DNA of 14,255 bases from Oscillospiraceae bacterium (GCA_015065045.1 SVRB01000029.1:1-14255), one strand, 5' to 3'; shown: positions 6,657 to 13,910, numbered from the stretch's first letter. Notes: generated by a model not told the origin, from the sequence alone. Program-made: numbers and translations.

Positions 6657-6974
6657 AAGGAGGGTTCCGAGGGAGGAAATCCCTCGGTCGTTTTAGGGGT
6701 AGGGGGTTATGGGGGTGGGGGAATCGAAACCCTCACCCCCGTATGCCTTCTTTGGTTACTTTCTTGGCACGCAAGAAAGTAACATAAAAAAAGAAAAGAT
6801 TATATTATTTAGCTAAATAATATCTCTCCCTCCGTCACACTTCGTGTGCCACCGTCTCGTTGCGACTCGGTCACGGCTCGGCTCTGACATCACACCGTGA
6901 TGTCATTCACTCCCTCGCCGCCGCTTCGCTACCTCGTCAGATGGAGGTAAAAATTAGATTCGCACCATTACGGG
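6657..6974. repeat. Composite intergenic repeat, copy B
   Basis: Second copy of the repeat at 4128-4497. Block 1 hairpin: CCGAGGGA (6667-6674)/TCCCTCGG (6680-6687). Block 2 hairpin: GTTACTTTCTTG (6755-6766)/CAAGAAAGTAAC (6772-6783). The following AT-rich element is a perfect 22-base palindrome here: ATATTATTTAG (6802-6812) plus its complement to 6823, unlike the one in copy A. Block 3 (6823-6952) carries TGACATCAC/GTGATGTCA (6885-6905) and a CACAC/GTGTG hairpin that is degraded in copy A. The 48-base element found in copy A is absent. It ends at GCACCATTACGGG, the same kind of text that ends the neighbouring modules. Confidence 0.85.
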
Positions 6975-7000
6975 ATTAGAATTTATTGCTTTAAAATATC

Positions 7001-7029
7001 TTTACATTTTTTTATTAGTATGTTATACT
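7001..7029 (+). promoter_or_regulatory. Sigma-A promoter of the MNT/HEPN pair
   Basis: TTTACA (-35, 7001-7006) and TATACT (-10, 7024-7029) with a 17-base spacer, placing the start near 7036, about 34 bases before the ATG at 7070. Confidence 0.65.
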
Positions 7030-7069
7030 AAAATAAGAGATAATATATTCAAAAAACGAGGTGTTGCAA

Positions 7070-7402
7070 ATGGATAATAACGTATGTGACAGCAAGGAAG
7101 TCGCTTTTATTTGCGATGAGATGAAAAGAATTTTTGACGTAGAGCTCCTCGTGGTTTTTGGCGTTAAACGCAGAGAAAAGGATAACGCCGTTACTGACCT
7201 CGACGTGTGCGTTGTTTGCGAACACGACAACAAGAATGAGTGGATAAAAAAAGCTTATCTTGAAATCGACAGCGAGATTCCCTTTGATATTTCTCTGTAC
7301 ACACCTTCTGAGTGGAAATGCTTGATACAGAAATCCGAGAGCTTTGCCTCCAGAATCTTGCGAAAGGGGTGTGTAGTTTATGGCAAGACGGAAATCAACT
7401 GA
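7070..7402 (+). CDS. MNT-type nucleotidyltransferase domain protein
   Basis: A 110-residue minimal nucleotidyltransferase of the polymerase-beta superfamily, the kind paired with HEPN proteins in toxin-antitoxin-like modules. The family signature GSX10DXD appears as G31-V32, ten residues, then D43-L-D45. The Ser normally after Gly is Val here. A third acidic residue, Asp73 in PFDISLY, fits the last metal ligand. The C-terminal FASRILRKGCVVYG is typical of the group. In the studied MntA/HepT pair the nucleotidyltransferase adds AMP to the HEPN toxin; whether this protein does so is unknown, and the Ser-to-Val change could weaken nucleotide binding. GAGGTG (7058-7063) supports the ATG at 7070 over the in-frame GTG at 7061. 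It overlaps the HEPN gene by 23 bases. Confidence 0.82.
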   Translation: MDNNVCDSKEVAFICDEMKRIFDVELLVVFGVKRREKDNAVTDLDVCVVCEHDNKNEWIKKAYLEIDSEIPFDISLYTPSEWKCLIQKSESFASRILRKGCVVYGKTEIN

Positions 7403-7790
7403 CAGCAAGATCTATACCGATTGGATGGTCTATGCCGAAAACGACCTCAGAGCCGCATCGCTGTTACGCAAGAGTCCTCACACTCTGCTTTTGTCGGCTT
7501 TCCATTCGCATCAGGCAATCGAAAAGACGATTAAGGCTTTTATGCTGTCAAACAAGGGTTATGCCCCCGATGGACACAACATAATCTTTCTTTGCAAGAT
7601 GGCTTCAAGAATAAACGAGGGATTTCTCGACTGGATAGACGAGTGCGTTGCTCTCAACAACTACTACGTTCAAACGAGATATCCGCCCGACTTTCCGCTT
7701 GAAATAGACAAGGCAACAGCAAAAAAGCTTTCGGTTATGGCGCAGAATCTATATAAGTTTACGCTTCACGAGCTGGCTAAATTCGAATGA
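7380..7790 (+). CDS. HEPN domain protein, partner of the MNT gene
   Basis: A 136-residue all-helical HEPN domain of the PF05168 type. Supporting features are IYTDWMVYAENDLRAA (11-26), FHSHQAIEKTIKAFML (41-56), GYAPDGHNI (60-68) and TRYPPDFP (99-106). Many HEPN toxins are RNases using an R-X4-6-H motif. Here the only close Arg-His pair is RKSPH (30-34), which is R-X3-H and N-terminal, so RNase activity is not supported by sequence. The start overlaps the end of the MNT gene, with AAAGGGG (7363-7369) as ribosome binding site, so the two are translationally linked. The pair may be a toxin-antitoxin or nucleotide-modification module, or a non-toxic descendant. There is no clear terminator before galK 75 bases downstream. 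Confidence 0.85.
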   Translation: MARRKSTDSKIYTDWMVYAENDLRAASLLRKSPHTLLLSAFHSHQAIEKTIKAFMLSNKGYAPDGHNIIFLCKMASRINEGFLDWIDECVALNNYYVQTRYPPDFPLEIDKATAKKLSVMAQNLYKFTLHELAKFE

Positions 7791-7865
7791 TTTTTGTTAT
7801 AAATTAAACGCGAAAAATATATAACTATATAAACAATATTACTAAACATAAAGGAAAATAAGAAA

Positions 7866-9146
7866 ATGAAAATTGAACTTATGAAAGAACACATTTTGCA
7901 GGGTAATTTGGACGAAAAGTTTGCCGAGCTTTACGGCAGAGACCAGATCGAAAGCCAGAAGGCAAGATATATTAAGGCGCTCGACGGTTACGTTGCAGAA
8001 TACGGAAACAGCGAAAACATTCAGATCTATTCAGTTTCCGGCAGAAGCGAAATTTCCGGTAACCACACTGACCACAACAACGGTAAGGTTATTGCAGCGG
8101 CTATCAACCTTGACGTTATCGCTATCGTTACTCCCAGAAACGACGGAATCATTAACATAAAGAGCGAAGGCTTCCCCAAGGATACGGTAAACGTAGCTGA
8201 AACCAAGCCTTGCGAATGCCACTATTTCTCATCTTACGCGCTCATCACAGGTATGTGCGACGGCTTCGAAAGCCGCGGATACAAGGTTGGCGGTTTTGAC
8301 GCTTACACAACAAGTAACGTATTTAAGGGCTCGGGACTTTCTTCTTCCGCTGCATTTGAAGTTATGGTTGGTAACATTCTTAACCACATCTACAACGACG
8401 GTAAGGTTGACAATGTTGAGATCGCGAAAATTGCTCAGTTTGCTGAAAACGTTCACTTCGGTAAGAAGAGCGGACTTATGGACCAGATGGCTTGCGCTGT
8501 CGGCGGCTTTATCAATATCGACTTCAAGGATACAGCTAACCCCGTTATTAAGAAGATCGACTTCGACCTTAACAAGTACGGTTATTACCTCTACATAGTA
8601 AATACAGGCGGCAACCACGCTGACCTCAACGATGATTATTCTTCCGTACCCGAAGAAATGAAGGCTGTTGCAAAGCTTCTCGGACATGAGGTTTTGAGAG
8701 AGGTTAAGTATTCCGATATTATCGAAAATGCGGCTATGCTCCGCGAAAAGACAGGAGACAGAGCTATTCTCCGCGCTATTCACTATATCAACGAAAACGA
8801 AAGAGTTGAAAAGCAGGTTAAGGCTCTCGAAAACGGCGACCTCGACGCATTCTTTGCAGGCGTTATTTCCTCGGGAATGTCAAGCTTCCGCTTCTTGCAG
8901 AACGTTTACACAGTTAAGAACGTAAGCGAACAGGGTCTCTCATTGGCTCTCGCAATCGCAGAACAGCTCCTCGCAGGCAAAAAGGCGGCTTGGCGTGTTC
9001 ACGGCGGCGGCTTTGCAGGTACAATTCAGGCATTCGTTCCCGAATGTGAGTCCGAAAACTTTAAGAAGGAAATCGAAAAGGTGTTCGGAGAAGGCAACTG
9101 CATAGCACTCAGAGTCAGAAACGACGGCGCTATAAGGGTTATCTAA
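7866..9146 (+). CDS. galK: Galactokinase-family GHMP kinase
   Basis: ATP-dependent sugar kinase, by homology phosphorylating galactose at C1 in the Leloir pathway. It has 426 residues, slightly longer than Escherichia coli GalK. GHMP motifs are in order: GRSEISGNHTDHNNG (59-73), phosphate loop GSGLSSSAA (155-163), catalytic-base region FGKKSGLMDQ (198-207, Asp206) and C-terminal HGGGFAGTIQAF (379-390). In standard galactokinases motif 1 reads GEHTDYN, with Glu contacting the sugar; here that position is Asn66, followed by His67 and Asp69. A TGGNHADLNDDY segment (247-258) marks a divergent clade seen in Firmicutes. Galactose is the best guess but the substrate is not proven. AAAGGAAA before the ATG is a modest ribosome binding site. 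No galE or galT is adjacent. The next gene starts one base after its stop. Confidence 0.88.
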   Translation: MKIELMKEHILQGNLDEKFAELYGRDQIESQKARYIKALDGYVAEYGNSENIQIYSVSGRSEISGNHTDHNNGKVIAAAINLDVIAIVTPRNDGIINIKSEGFPKDTVNVAETKPCECHYFSSYALITGMCDGFESRGYKVGGFDAYTTSNVFKGSGLSSSAAFEVMVGNILNHIYNDGKVDNVEIAKIAQFAENVHFGKKSGLMDQMACAVGGFINIDFKDTANPVIKKIDFDLNKYGYYLYIVNTGGNHADLNDDYSSVPEEMKAVAKLLGHEVLREVKYSDIIENAAMLREKTGDRAILRAIHYINENERVEKQVKALENGDLDAFFAGVISSGMSSFRFLQNVYTVKNVSEQGLSLALAIAEQLLAGKKAAWRVHGGGFAGTIQAFVPECESENFKKEIEKVFGEGNCIALRVRNDGAIRVI

Positions 9147-9147
9147 G

Positions 9148-9453
9148 ATGCCGAAAAACAAAAAAAGAAGAAAAAGAAATCACTCGGAAGAAAAGGCTGA
9201 TTACGGCTTAAAAAAGGCGGCTAAACAGTTTAACTGGCGCCTTGCCGGAAGACTTTTGCTGAACTTTACCATTGTTTTTTGTGTATATCTTCTTGCGCTT
9301 AACTATGCAGAAAGACAGAGAAGTCCAATGTTGCAGGAAATTATTCTTGCGGTATTTTACGGAGTGACTACAATTTTGGCTTGCGTTTTCGTTATCCTCA
9401 ACAGAGGTGTATCAAACGATATCCCAACCAAAGAACAGCTCCGCGATGACTGA
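9148..9453 (+). CDS. Small two-helix membrane protein, unknown function
   Basis: A 101-residue protein with a highly basic N-terminus (MPKNKKRRKRN) and two hydrophobic segments, at about residues 36-52 (LLLNFTIVFCVYLLALN) and 65-84 (IILAVFYGVTTILACVFVIL). The positive N-terminal side predicts it faces the cytoplasm, with both ends inside. I do not recognise the family. Only one base separates it from galK, and AAGGG inside the galK end could serve as ribosome binding site, so it is very probably co-translated with galK. It overlaps the next small gene by eight bases. Confidence 0.78.
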   Translation: MPKNKKRRKRNHSEEKADYGLKKAAKQFNWRLAGRLLLNFTIVFCVYLLALNYAERQRSPMLQEIILAVFYGVTTILACVFVILNRGVSNDIPTKEQLRDD

Positions 9454-9589
9454 CGATGCAAAAAAGGAAGCGTTTATTAAAAAATATACCGAAAGCAAGG
9501 CAAAGGCGAAAAAAATTCTTCCTTGGTTGATTCCGATGATCTTTACTATACTTTTTGATACGATATATCTCTTGTATTTTGTTAAATAA
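9446..9589 (+). CDS. Very small single-helix membrane protein
   Basis: A 47-residue protein: a charged lysine-rich N-terminal half (TDDAKKEAFIKKYTESKAKA) followed by one hydrophobic segment (ILPWLIPMIFTILFDTIYLLYF). The start at the ATG at 9446 gives an eight-base overlap with the preceding membrane protein, a common coupling geometry. A longer in-frame start at 9407 would lie well inside the upstream gene and is less likely. No family recognised. It sits 26 bases before the YycJ-type hydrolase in the same apparent operon. Confidence 0.6.
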   Translation: MTDDAKKEAFIKKYTESKAKAKKILPWLIPMIFTILFDTIYLLYFVK

Positions 9590-9615
9590 ATCTATTCAGG
9601 GATAATTTAGTAATA

Positions 9616-10389
9616 ATGAATAATAACTTCCGTGTTACCGCTCTTGCCGCAAGCTCGAGCGGTAACTCATATCATATTAAACATAATAATACCGAGATTT
9701 TGGTTGACGTCGGCATATCGGCAAAATGCGTTTGCGACAGACTACGCGAGCTCGGTACGGATATTACGAATATAGACGCAATTTTTATTACGCACGAGCA
9801 TATCGACCACGTGAAAGGTCTGTCGGTGCTGTCTAATAAATACGATATTCCGATACATATGACGTCCCGCTCGGCTGAGGAATTTTTGAGAAAGAACCCC
9901 AAGGCTATGAATATTACACCGCACGAGCTTCGCTTTGAATGCGAAGTTGGCAGTGTTAAGGCGAAATCATTCTTTTCTTCACATGATAGCTGTGAGTGCG
10001 TTGGATATACTTTTGAGGCAGACGGGTATAAGTTCGGTCTTGCTACCGACCTCGGATACGTGGATAGGGAAGCCATCGAGGCTCTTGTTGGGTGCAATAG
10101 TGTGGTGCTTGAGTCGAATTATGACGAGAAAAAGCTTATATGCGGCTCATATCCCGAGCATTTGAAGGATAGGATCCGTTCGAATACGGGGCATTTGTCA
10201 AATTATGACTGCGCGGCGTTTGCAAGATACCTCGCGGAAAACGGCACGAAATTTTTTATGCTCGGTCACTTGAGCGAGGAAAATAATACGCCCGAGATAG
10301 CGTATAATATTACGTCAAGGGCTCTGGCTGGTTTTGACGGCGTTGTTATAAAAGTTGCAAGTAAAAACAGCCTTACGTATTTTATATGA
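9616..10389 (+). CDS. yycJ: Metallo-beta-lactamase fold hydrolase, YycJ/WalJ family
   Basis: A 257-residue cytosolic metallo-hydrolase. In Bacillus and Streptococcus, YycJ/WalJ lies in the walRK operon and has been linked to DNA nuclease/replication-associated functions; here it is not beside walRK. Motifs: ASSSGNSY (12-19), THEHIDH (59-65, the HxHxDH metal site), SSHD (121-124, His123), ATDLG (143-147, Asp145), the family-specific TGHLSNYDCA (191-200, His193) and LGHLSEENN (216-224, His218). Length and metal ligands are complete, so it should be active. AGGG (9598-9601) is a weak ribosome binding site 14 bases before the ATG. It is the last gene of the apparent galK-membrane protein cluster and is followed at once by a terminator. 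Confidence 0.92.
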   Translation: MNNNFRVTALAASSSGNSYHIKHNNTEILVDVGISAKCVCDRLRELGTDITNIDAIFITHEHIDHVKGLSVLSNKYDIPIHMTSRSAEEFLRKNPKAMNITPHELRFECEVGSVKAKSFFSSHDSCECVGYTFEADGYKFGLATDLGYVDREAIEALVGCNSVVLESNYDEKKLICGSYPEHLKDRIRSNTGHLSNYDCAAFARYLAENGTKFFMLGHLSEENNTPEIAYNITSRALAGFDGVVIKVASKNSLTYFI

Positions 10390-10395
10390 TTTTTT

Positions 10396-10419
10396 AGCGG
10401 CATTGATTTGCCGCTTTTT
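10396..10419 (+). terminator. Rho-independent terminator after yycJ
   Basis: AGCGGCA (10396-10402) pairs with TGCCGCT (10409-10415) across a six-base loop, followed by TTTT. It starts seven bases after the yycJ stop. Confidence 0.85.
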
Positions 10420-10438
10420 GTTTTGCAGTGATTTTTAC

Positions 10439-10463
10439 GGGCGACCAATGGTCGCCCCTACAA
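10439..10463. repeat. Short GC palindrome, REP-like
   Basis: GGGCGACC (10439-10446) pairs with GGTCGCCC (10450-10457) around AAT, followed by CTACAAA. It shares the outer arms and the CTAC tail with the palindromes at 6468, 6533, 13914 and 14051 but has its own centre. It lies just after the yycJ terminator. Confidence 0.75.
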
Positions 10464-10469
10464 AATAAA

Positions 10470-10555
10470 GAGCACAGAATGTCAGGAGCTTCGCTCCCGA
10501 ACCCACACAAAAGGGGCTTTTTGAAAAAAGCCCCTCTTGACACCGCAAAAACTTT
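10470..10555. repeat. Dispersed repeat module M1, copy 2
   Basis: Second copy of the module at 4013-4100, sharing the opening GAGCACAGAATGTCAGGAGC, the text CGAACCCACACAA, and CTCTTGAC near the end. Its long hairpin is GGGGCTTTT (10513-10521)/AAAAGCCCC (10526-10534), different in sequence from the hairpin in copy 1 at the same position. Confidence 0.75.
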
Positions 10556-10597
10556 AAATAAAATTTTTCTTTATTTAAGATAATATTTATTCTTTGA

Positions 10598-10626
10598 TTG
10601 TAATTGTCGTTATTTTGTTGTAAAAT
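10598..10626 (+). promoter_or_regulatory. Probable sigma-A promoter of the radical SAM gene
   Basis: TTGTAA (10598-10603) and TAAAAT (10621-10626) with a 17-base spacer, about 30 bases before the ATG. It lies directly downstream of the repeat module in an AT-rich stretch. Confidence 0.55.
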
Positions 10627-10656
10627 AGAATATATTTTATCTGTGAGGGTGATATT

Positions 10657-11592
10657 ATGAAAAGGCTCAATCCTTTTGAAAATTCGGATACGAATAAGCG
10701 TTACTATACCTACGATTGCTATTTAAAGCGCCGTTTCGGCAAGAAATGCGTTAAAATTGCGCTCGACGGCGGCTTTACTTGCCCAAATATCGACGGCAAG
10801 ATTTCGTTTGGCGGCTGTATATATTGCTCCGAAAAGGGTAGCGGTGACCACACTCCACCCTGCAACATTCCTCTTGCCGCGCAGTTCGAAATCGGTAAGC
10901 AAATAATCGGCAACAAATGGACGGACGTTTTCTATATCCCCTATTTTCAGGCGCACACCAACACGTACGCACCCCTCTCTATATTAAAGGAAAAATTTGA
11001 GGAAGCTTTGACGCTCGATAACACCGTCGGGCTGAGTATATCAACACGCCCTGACTGCCTTGACGATGACGTTGTTGAATATTTACGCGAGCTGTCTACC
11101 CGAACCTATTTAACTGTTGAGCTTGGGCTTCAGAGCGCGAATGATAAAACGTTAAAGCTTATAAACAGAGGCCACACGTTCGCGCAATTTCTTGAAGGGT
11201 ACGAAAAGCTGCGCGGCATCAACACCTGTATTCACATAATAAACGGACTCCCCGGAGAAACTTATGACGATATGATGTTCACCGCAAGGGAAGTGGCAAA
11301 ATTATCCCCTCATGCGCTCAAGATACACTTGCTTTACGTATTGAAAAACACCCCTCTTGCCGTTATGTACGAAAGGGGCGATTTTAAAACCCTCGAACGC
11401 GACGAATACGTTAAGCTCGTTTGCGATCAGCTCGAAATTATGCCCAAGGACGTCGTTATCGAAAGGGTTACCGGCGACGGCGTTAAGGACGATCTTATTT
11501 CTCCTCTCTGGAGCATCAAGAAAACCATCGTTACAAACGAAATCGACAAAGAGTTTGTAAAAAGGAACTCTTTCCAGGGTTTTTTGTGCTAA
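10657..11592 (+). CDS. TIGR01212-family radical SAM protein (YhcC/YtqA-like)
   Basis: A 311-residue radical S-adenosylmethionine protein. The iron-sulfur cluster site is C42-X11-C54-X2-C57 within GGFTCPN and GGCIYCSEKGSG, the spacing of the TIGR01212 group rather than the classic CX3CX2C. Other family traits are the N-terminal KRYYTYDCYLKRRFG (14-28), STRPDCLDDDV (residues 129-139), LTVELGLQSAN (around 147-157), HIINGLPGETYDDM and KIHLLYVLKNTPL. Its substrate is not established here; a role in RNA or cofactor modification is possible but unproven. GAGGGTG (10645-10651) provides the ribosome binding site. It has its own promoter and appears monocistronic. No clear terminator lies between it and the EF-G-like gene's promoter. 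Confidence 0.92.
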   Translation: MKRLNPFENSDTNKRYYTYDCYLKRRFGKKCVKIALDGGFTCPNIDGKISFGGCIYCSEKGSGDHTPPCNIPLAAQFEIGKQIIGNKWTDVFYIPYFQAHTNTYAPLSILKEKFEEALTLDNTVGLSISTRPDCLDDDVVEYLRELSTRTYLTVELGLQSANDKTLKLINRGHTFAQFLEGYEKLRGINTCIHIINGLPGETYDDMMFTAREVAKLSPHALKIHLLYVLKNTPLAVMYERGDFKTLERDEYVKLVCDQLEIMPKDVVIERVTGDGVKDDLISPLWSIKKTIVTNEIDKEFVKRNSFQGFLC

Positions 11593-11653
11593 TTACATAA
11601 AATCGCTTTTTAGATTTTTACGTTTTCGCACCCATTAAGTTTTCTCATACTAC

Positions 11654-11682
11654 TTGCACATATGATATTTTTGGTGTATAAT
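11654..11682 (+). promoter_or_regulatory. Strong sigma-A promoter of the EF-G-like gene
   Basis: TTGCAC (-35, 11654-11659) and a perfect TATAAT (-10, 11677-11682) with a 17-base spacer. Predicted start near 11689, giving a leader of about 70 bases. Confidence 0.8.
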
Positions 11683-11686
11683 AAAT

Positions 11687-11704
11687 AAAAGACGGCAGTC
11701 TTTT
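11687..11704. promoter_or_regulatory. Inverted repeat at the predicted transcription start
   Basis: AAAAGAC (11687-11693) and GTCTTTT (11698-11704) flank GGCA. It begins at about +1, so it could be an operator, or a stem at the 5' end of the mRNA affecting stability or early transcription. There is no long T run after it, so it is not a normal terminator. Confidence 0.35.
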
Positions 11705-11757
11705 CCGAAATATTTGTACATTTTTCATAACTTTATATGATAAAGGAGATACTTGAC

Positions 11758-13821
11758 ATGGGAAAAGTTCTTACACAAGACATCAGAAATATTGTTCTTT
11801 TAGGCCACGGCGGTTGCGGTAAAACGTCTATCGCTGAGGCTGCATTATATTTGACAAAGGCAACAGACAGACTCGGAAAGCCTTCCGAAGGAAACACAGT
11901 TTGCGACTACGATCCCGAAGAAATTAAGAGAGGCTTTTCGCTCTCTGCCGCTATGGCGCCTGTTACTTGGAATAACACTAAGATCAACTTTATAGATACA
12001 CCCGGATATCTCGACTTCGAGGGCGAGGTCGTTCAGGCGATAAGAGTTGCCGACAGCGCACTTATATCAGTTGACGCGCGCGGCGGCGTTGAAGTAGGTA
12101 CTAAGCTTGCTTGGGAAAACGCTACCGATATGGATATCCCGAAGGCGTTCTTTATAAATAAATTCGACGATAAGGAAGCAAATTTTGAAAGAATATTCGA
12201 CGAGCTTCGCGAAAACTTCGGTCTTTCGGTTTGTCCTCTTTATATACCTACAAGCACGGGAAGCACAAGCTTTGTAAACCTTATTACAATGAAGCAGAGA
12301 AACTTTGCGCCCGACGGTACCTTCTCCGATAGCGCAATCGACTCCGACGCTATGGCACTTGCTGAAAAATACCGCGAATCGTTCCTTGAATCCATCGCCG
12401 AAACAAGCGACGAGCTTATGGAAAAATACTTCGCAGGTGAGGAAATCACAAAAGAAGAAGCTTCTAACGCTCTTAAGGTTGGCTTTATAAACGGAACTAT
12501 CGCTCCCGTTATCTGCGGTAGCGCAGTTAAGCTCTGGGGTATTGCATCACTTCTCGAGATCGCGGCTGACTCGTTCCCGACTTACACAAGCCACAAGTGC
12601 GAGCACGCTATTGAAAACGGCGAGATTAAGGAAGTTGAGATTGACCCCAACGGAACTACAAGCATATTCGTATTTAAGACTATATCCGACCCGTTCGTTG
12701 GAAAGATGTCATTCTTTAAGGTTATGAACGGCGAGCTTCGCAACGATATGACGCTCAAGAATCTCCAGACCGAAAACTCCGAAAAGTTTGCTCACTTCTA
12801 CGTTATGAGAGGTAAGAAGCAGACCGAAGTTGATACGCTTTGCTGCGGTGATATCGGTATGATTCCGAAGCTTGCAAATACCAATACTAACGATACTCTT
12901 ACAACAGGAAACGCGCTCCCTTACGCGCCCACAGTTTACCCCGAATCAGTATTTACCATGGCTGTTTCTCCTAAGGCTAAGGGCGACGAGGATAAGATTT
13001 CCCAGGGAATAAACAAGCTTCTCGAAGAAGATAATACCTTGAGATATGAAAACAACACAGAGCTTAAGCAGATTTTGATTTCGGGTCTCGGCGATATTCA
13101 CCTTGACGTTGTAATTTCAAAGCTTAAGACAAGATATAATACGGCTGTTGAGATGTCAAAGCCGAAGATCGCTTACAGAGAAACGATCAAGAAAAAGGTT
13201 CAGGTTGAAGGTAAGCACAAGAAACAGTCGGGCGGTAGTGGTCAGTACGGCCACGTTAAGATCACGTTTGCGCCCGGTGATGATATCGGACTTACGTTTA
13301 CTCAGAGCGTTGTCGGCGGTAGCGTTCCGAAGAACTACTATCCCGCAGTTGAAAAGGGTCTTACCGAAGCTATGCAGAAGGGTGTTCTTGCAGGATTCCC
13401 CGTTGTAAACCTTGCCGCTGACCTGTTTGACGGCTCATATCACCCCGTTGACTCGAACGAAATTTCATTTAAGCTTGCGGCTATCCTCGCTTATAAGGCA
13501 GGTCTTGCTCAGGCTCAGCCCGTTATTCTCGAGCCCGTTGGTCTTTTGAAGGTTACTATCCCGACCGATTTGATGGGTGACGTTATCGGTGATATAAATA
13601 AGAGACGCGGCAGAATTTTGGGTATGAATGCGGCTGAAAATAAGAAGGGCTATTCAATCGTAGAAGCCGAGGTTCCGAAGTCGGAAATGCTTGATTACGC
13701 GATCATTATGAGAGCTATTTCAGGCGGTCTTGGCAGATATACGTTCGAATTTGCAAGATACGAAGAGGTTCCCGGAAACGTTTCGCAGAAGATTATCGAA
13801 CTCGCTCAAAAGGCTGAATGA
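11758..13821 (+). CDS. EF-G-like translational GTPase (EF-G2-type paralogue)
   Basis: A 687-residue, five-domain GTPase resembling the EF-G-like paralogues often called EF-G2, rather than canonical fusA. P-loop GHGGCGKTS (16-24); switch I DYDPEEIKRGFSLS (50-63) where canonical EF-G has an ERGITI sequence; DTPGYLDF (80-87) with Tyr84 in place of the catalytic His of EF-Tu/EF-G; NKFD (134-137). Domain IV carries SGGSGQYGHV (about 490-499) and domain V DLMGDVIGDINKRRG (about 603-617). The Tyr substitution and altered switch I are shared with Thermus-type EF-G2 and suggest slow or differently controlled GTP hydrolysis. Its cellular role is not settled. AAAGGAG (11742-11748) selects the ATG at 11758; the in-frame ATG at 11737 would put that site inside the gene. 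No rpsL/rpsG/tuf genes are nearby. Confidence 0.9.
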   Translation: MGKVLTQDIRNIVLLGHGGCGKTSIAEAALYLTKATDRLGKPSEGNTVCDYDPEEIKRGFSLSAAMAPVTWNNTKINFIDTPGYLDFEGEVVQAIRVADSALISVDARGGVEVGTKLAWENATDMDIPKAFFINKFDDKEANFERIFDELRENFGLSVCPLYIPTSTGSTSFVNLITMKQRNFAPDGTFSDSAIDSDAMALAEKYRESFLESIAETSDELMEKYFAGEEITKEEASNALKVGFINGTIAPVICGSAVKLWGIASLLEIAADSFPTYTSHKCEHAIENGEIKEVEIDPNGTTSIFVFKTISDPFVGKMSFFKVMNGELRNDMTLKNLQTENSEKFAHFYVMRGKKQTEVDTLCCGDIGMIPKLANTNTNDTLTTGNALPYAPTVYPESVFTMAVSPKAKGDEDKISQGINKLLEEDNTLRYENNTELKQILISGLGDIHLDVVISKLKTRYNTAVEMSKPKIAYRETIKKKVQVEGKHKKQSGGSGQYGHVKITFAPGDDIGLTFTQSVVGGSVPKNYYPAVEKGLTEAMQKGVLAGFPVVNLAADLFDGSYHPVDSNEISFKLAAILAYKAGLAQAQPVILEPVGLLKVTIPTDLMGDVIGDINKRRGRILGMNAAENKKGYSIVEAEVPKSEMLDYAIIMRAISGGLGRYTFEFARYEEVPGNVSQKIIELAQKAE

Positions 13822-13824
13822 TTT

Positions 13825-13856
13825 AAAAAGACGGAGATTTTTCTCCGTCTTTTTTA
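13825..13856 (+). terminator. Rho-independent terminator of the EF-G-like gene
   Basis: A 13-bp perfect stem, AAAAAGACGGAGA (13825-13837) with TCTCCGTCTTTTT (13842-13854), has a TTTT loop and continues into T's. It begins four bases after the stop codon. Confidence 0.93.
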
Positions 13857-13910
13857 TTTTTTTCGGGCGTTTACAAAACACACCTACAAACAGGTAATAT
13901 TATATTATCG

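Noticed and set aside
11593..11650. AAATC/GATTT dyad considered as terminator of the radical SAM gene
   Set aside because: The stem is short and AT-only apart from one pair, and the T run is poor; not convincing.
11737..11757. Earlier ATG for the EF-G-like gene
   Set aside because: It would place the AAAGGAG ribosome binding site inside the coding region; the ATG at 11758 is correctly spaced behind it.
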